A DNA stretch of 64,000 nt from positions 186,001 to 250,000 of the forward strand of contig NZ_NGJN01000004.1 in assembly GCF_002266855.1 (NCBI RefSeq). Direction: 5' to 3'. The notes under the pieces were generated by a model. The model had not been told where the DNA came from. It saw only the letters and a program-made list of their open reading frames with translations, and ran no database searches. Source of the DNA: Winogradskyella aurantia (GTDB lineage: Bacteria; Bacteroidota; Bacteroidia; Flavobacteriales; Flavobacteriaceae). The position numbers and the translations under genes were made by a program. This document shows positions 63,135 through 64,000 of this stretch, one piece after another (the first letter of the stretch is position 1; each line of letters begins with the position of its first letter).

Positions 63135-64000
63135 TCATACTATTTTTTTGTTTTCAACATCTTCCTTTTCAGCTTTAGCTAAAGCTTCGTCACCATATTC
63201 CGTTTTCAGCTCATTGGCTTTAATTCCAATTTCATTTAGATATTTTGAAAACACGGCCTGAGAACCATGAGTCACATAGACCTGTTCTGCTTCTGTGGCT
63301 TTTACTGCTGAGATTAAACCATTCCAATCGGCATGGTCGCTCACTACAAATCCGGCATCAACCGCTTGCCAACGTCTATTACCACGGATTTGCATCCAGC
63401 CAGAACATATTGCCGTTGCTGAATTGGGTACTCGTTTTAACATGCGCGATCCTAATAATGCCGGTGGAGCAATAATGATTTTATTCTGAAGTGTTTTCTT
63501 GTTTAAATCCGCTGACCATAATTTGGCTTGAGGTAACTTCAATCCAGACTCTGATATCGCCAGATTTAAATTATGAATAGCACGATGCACATAGATATCA
63601 TCACAACTGTCCAATAATGACATTAAGCGTTGCGCCTTTCCTAATGAATAGCCTAAAAATACAGATGTTCTACCATTGGATTGATTGGCTTTTACCCAAG
63701 ACTGTAACTGACTTTGGAGTTCTTCCTCTTTTTTCCAATGGTAAATCGGTAATCCGAACGTACTTTCAGTAATAAAGGTGTGGCATTTAATAGGCTCGAA
63801 AGGTGTTGTTATAAAATCGGGTTGTGTTTTATAATCCCCTGAAAATACCACCACATAGCCTTTGTGTTCCAATTTAATTTGAGCTGAACCAATCACGTGA
63901 CCGGCAGGGTGAAAGCTTACGTTTACCCCATTAATATTCAAGATTTTATTATAGGGAATGCTTTCTATTTTAATATCAGCACCTAAGCGATGCTTTAAAA
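63135..64000 (-). CDS. Ligase-associated exonuclease, MBL fold (partial)
   Basis: The reading frame is open at the window edge, so the N-terminus is missing. The visible part, about 288 residues, is a metallo-beta-lactamase/beta-CASP protein: HPAGHVIGSAQI, VFSGDYKTQPD and the late VSDHADWNGLI carry metal ligands. It fits the exonuclease of ligase-associated repair operons, upstream of the ligase on this strand. A TTG at 63941 is not the true start because the frame continues to the window end with conserved-looking sequence. Confidence 0.88.
   Translation of the reverse strand, partial: LKHRLGADIKIESIPYNKILNINGVNVSFHPAGHVIGSAQIKLEHKGYVVVFSGDYKTQPDFITTPFEPIKCHTFITESTFGLPIYHWKKEEELQSQLQSWVKANQSNGRTSVFLGYSLGKAQRLMSLLDSCDDIYVHRAIHNLNLAISESGLKLPQAKLWSADLNKKTLQNKIIIAPPALLGSRMLKRVPNSATAICSGWMQIRGNRRWQAVDAGFVVSDHADWNGLISAVKATEAEQVYVTHGSQAVFSKYLNEIGIKANELKTEYGDEALAKAEKEDVENKKIV

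Overview
The window is a chromosomal segment of a marine-type Flavobacteriaceae bacterium (phylum Bacteroidota). Supporting signs are type IX secretion sorting tails, TAnnTTTG promoter boxes instead of -10/-35 boxes, no clear Shine-Dalgarno sites, a TonB receptor with a carboxypeptidase-like front domain, DUF5916, DUF4159 and CAL67264-type proteins, and a solitary TamB. I saw no rRNA or tRNA gene, prophage, transposase or CRISPR array. Names rest on reading translated sequence and remembered family motifs; no database search was possible.

Layout. 1-6.5 kb: serine synthesis (end of serC, serA), a DUF937 protein, small membrane proteins, and a probable metal-uptake cluster (His-rich peptide, TonB receptor, acidic lipoprotein). 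6.5-16.2 kb: DUF5916 surface protein, lolD, a DUF4421-like protein, fumC and two histidine-degradation genes (hutI, hutG) separated by an opposing coiled-coil gene. 16.3-18.8 kb: SulP anion transporter with beta-carbonic anhydrase. 19-28 kb: a minus-strand block of seven genes (coiled-coil protein, unknown, AAA ATPase, Nudix hydrolase, unknown, two membrane proteins) that looks like an undescribed multi-gene system. 28-34.4 kb: metallo-beta-lactamase-fold lipoprotein, ettA, and a MarR/flavin reductase/GNAT/pirin group whose two promoter regions carry related palindromes. 34.5-41 kb: acyl-CoA carboxyltransferase with an MFS transporter, then two paralogous secreted proteins lying between a complete M24 peptidase gene and a detached copy of its 3' end. 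41-43 kb: two proteins with T9SS tails. 43-46.7 kb: central carbon genes pfkA-gapA and a sugar kinase-mgsA pair. 46.8-57.8 kb: tamB, tsaD, a parvulin, rsmE, DUF4159, a SpoU methylase, an AI-2E family exporter and a PG_1098-like methylase. 57.9-64 kb: the ligase-associated DNA damage response operon (exonuclease, ATP-dependent ligase, Lhr-like helicase, PdeM), interrupted by a GIY-YIG nuclease gene and several short palindromic repeats.

Most of the window is ordinary core genome. The parts deserving attention are the 19-28 kb AAA/coiled-coil operon, the 37.4-39.8 kb cassette with its duplicated gene end, and the palindrome/GIY-YIG insertion in the DNA-repair operon.
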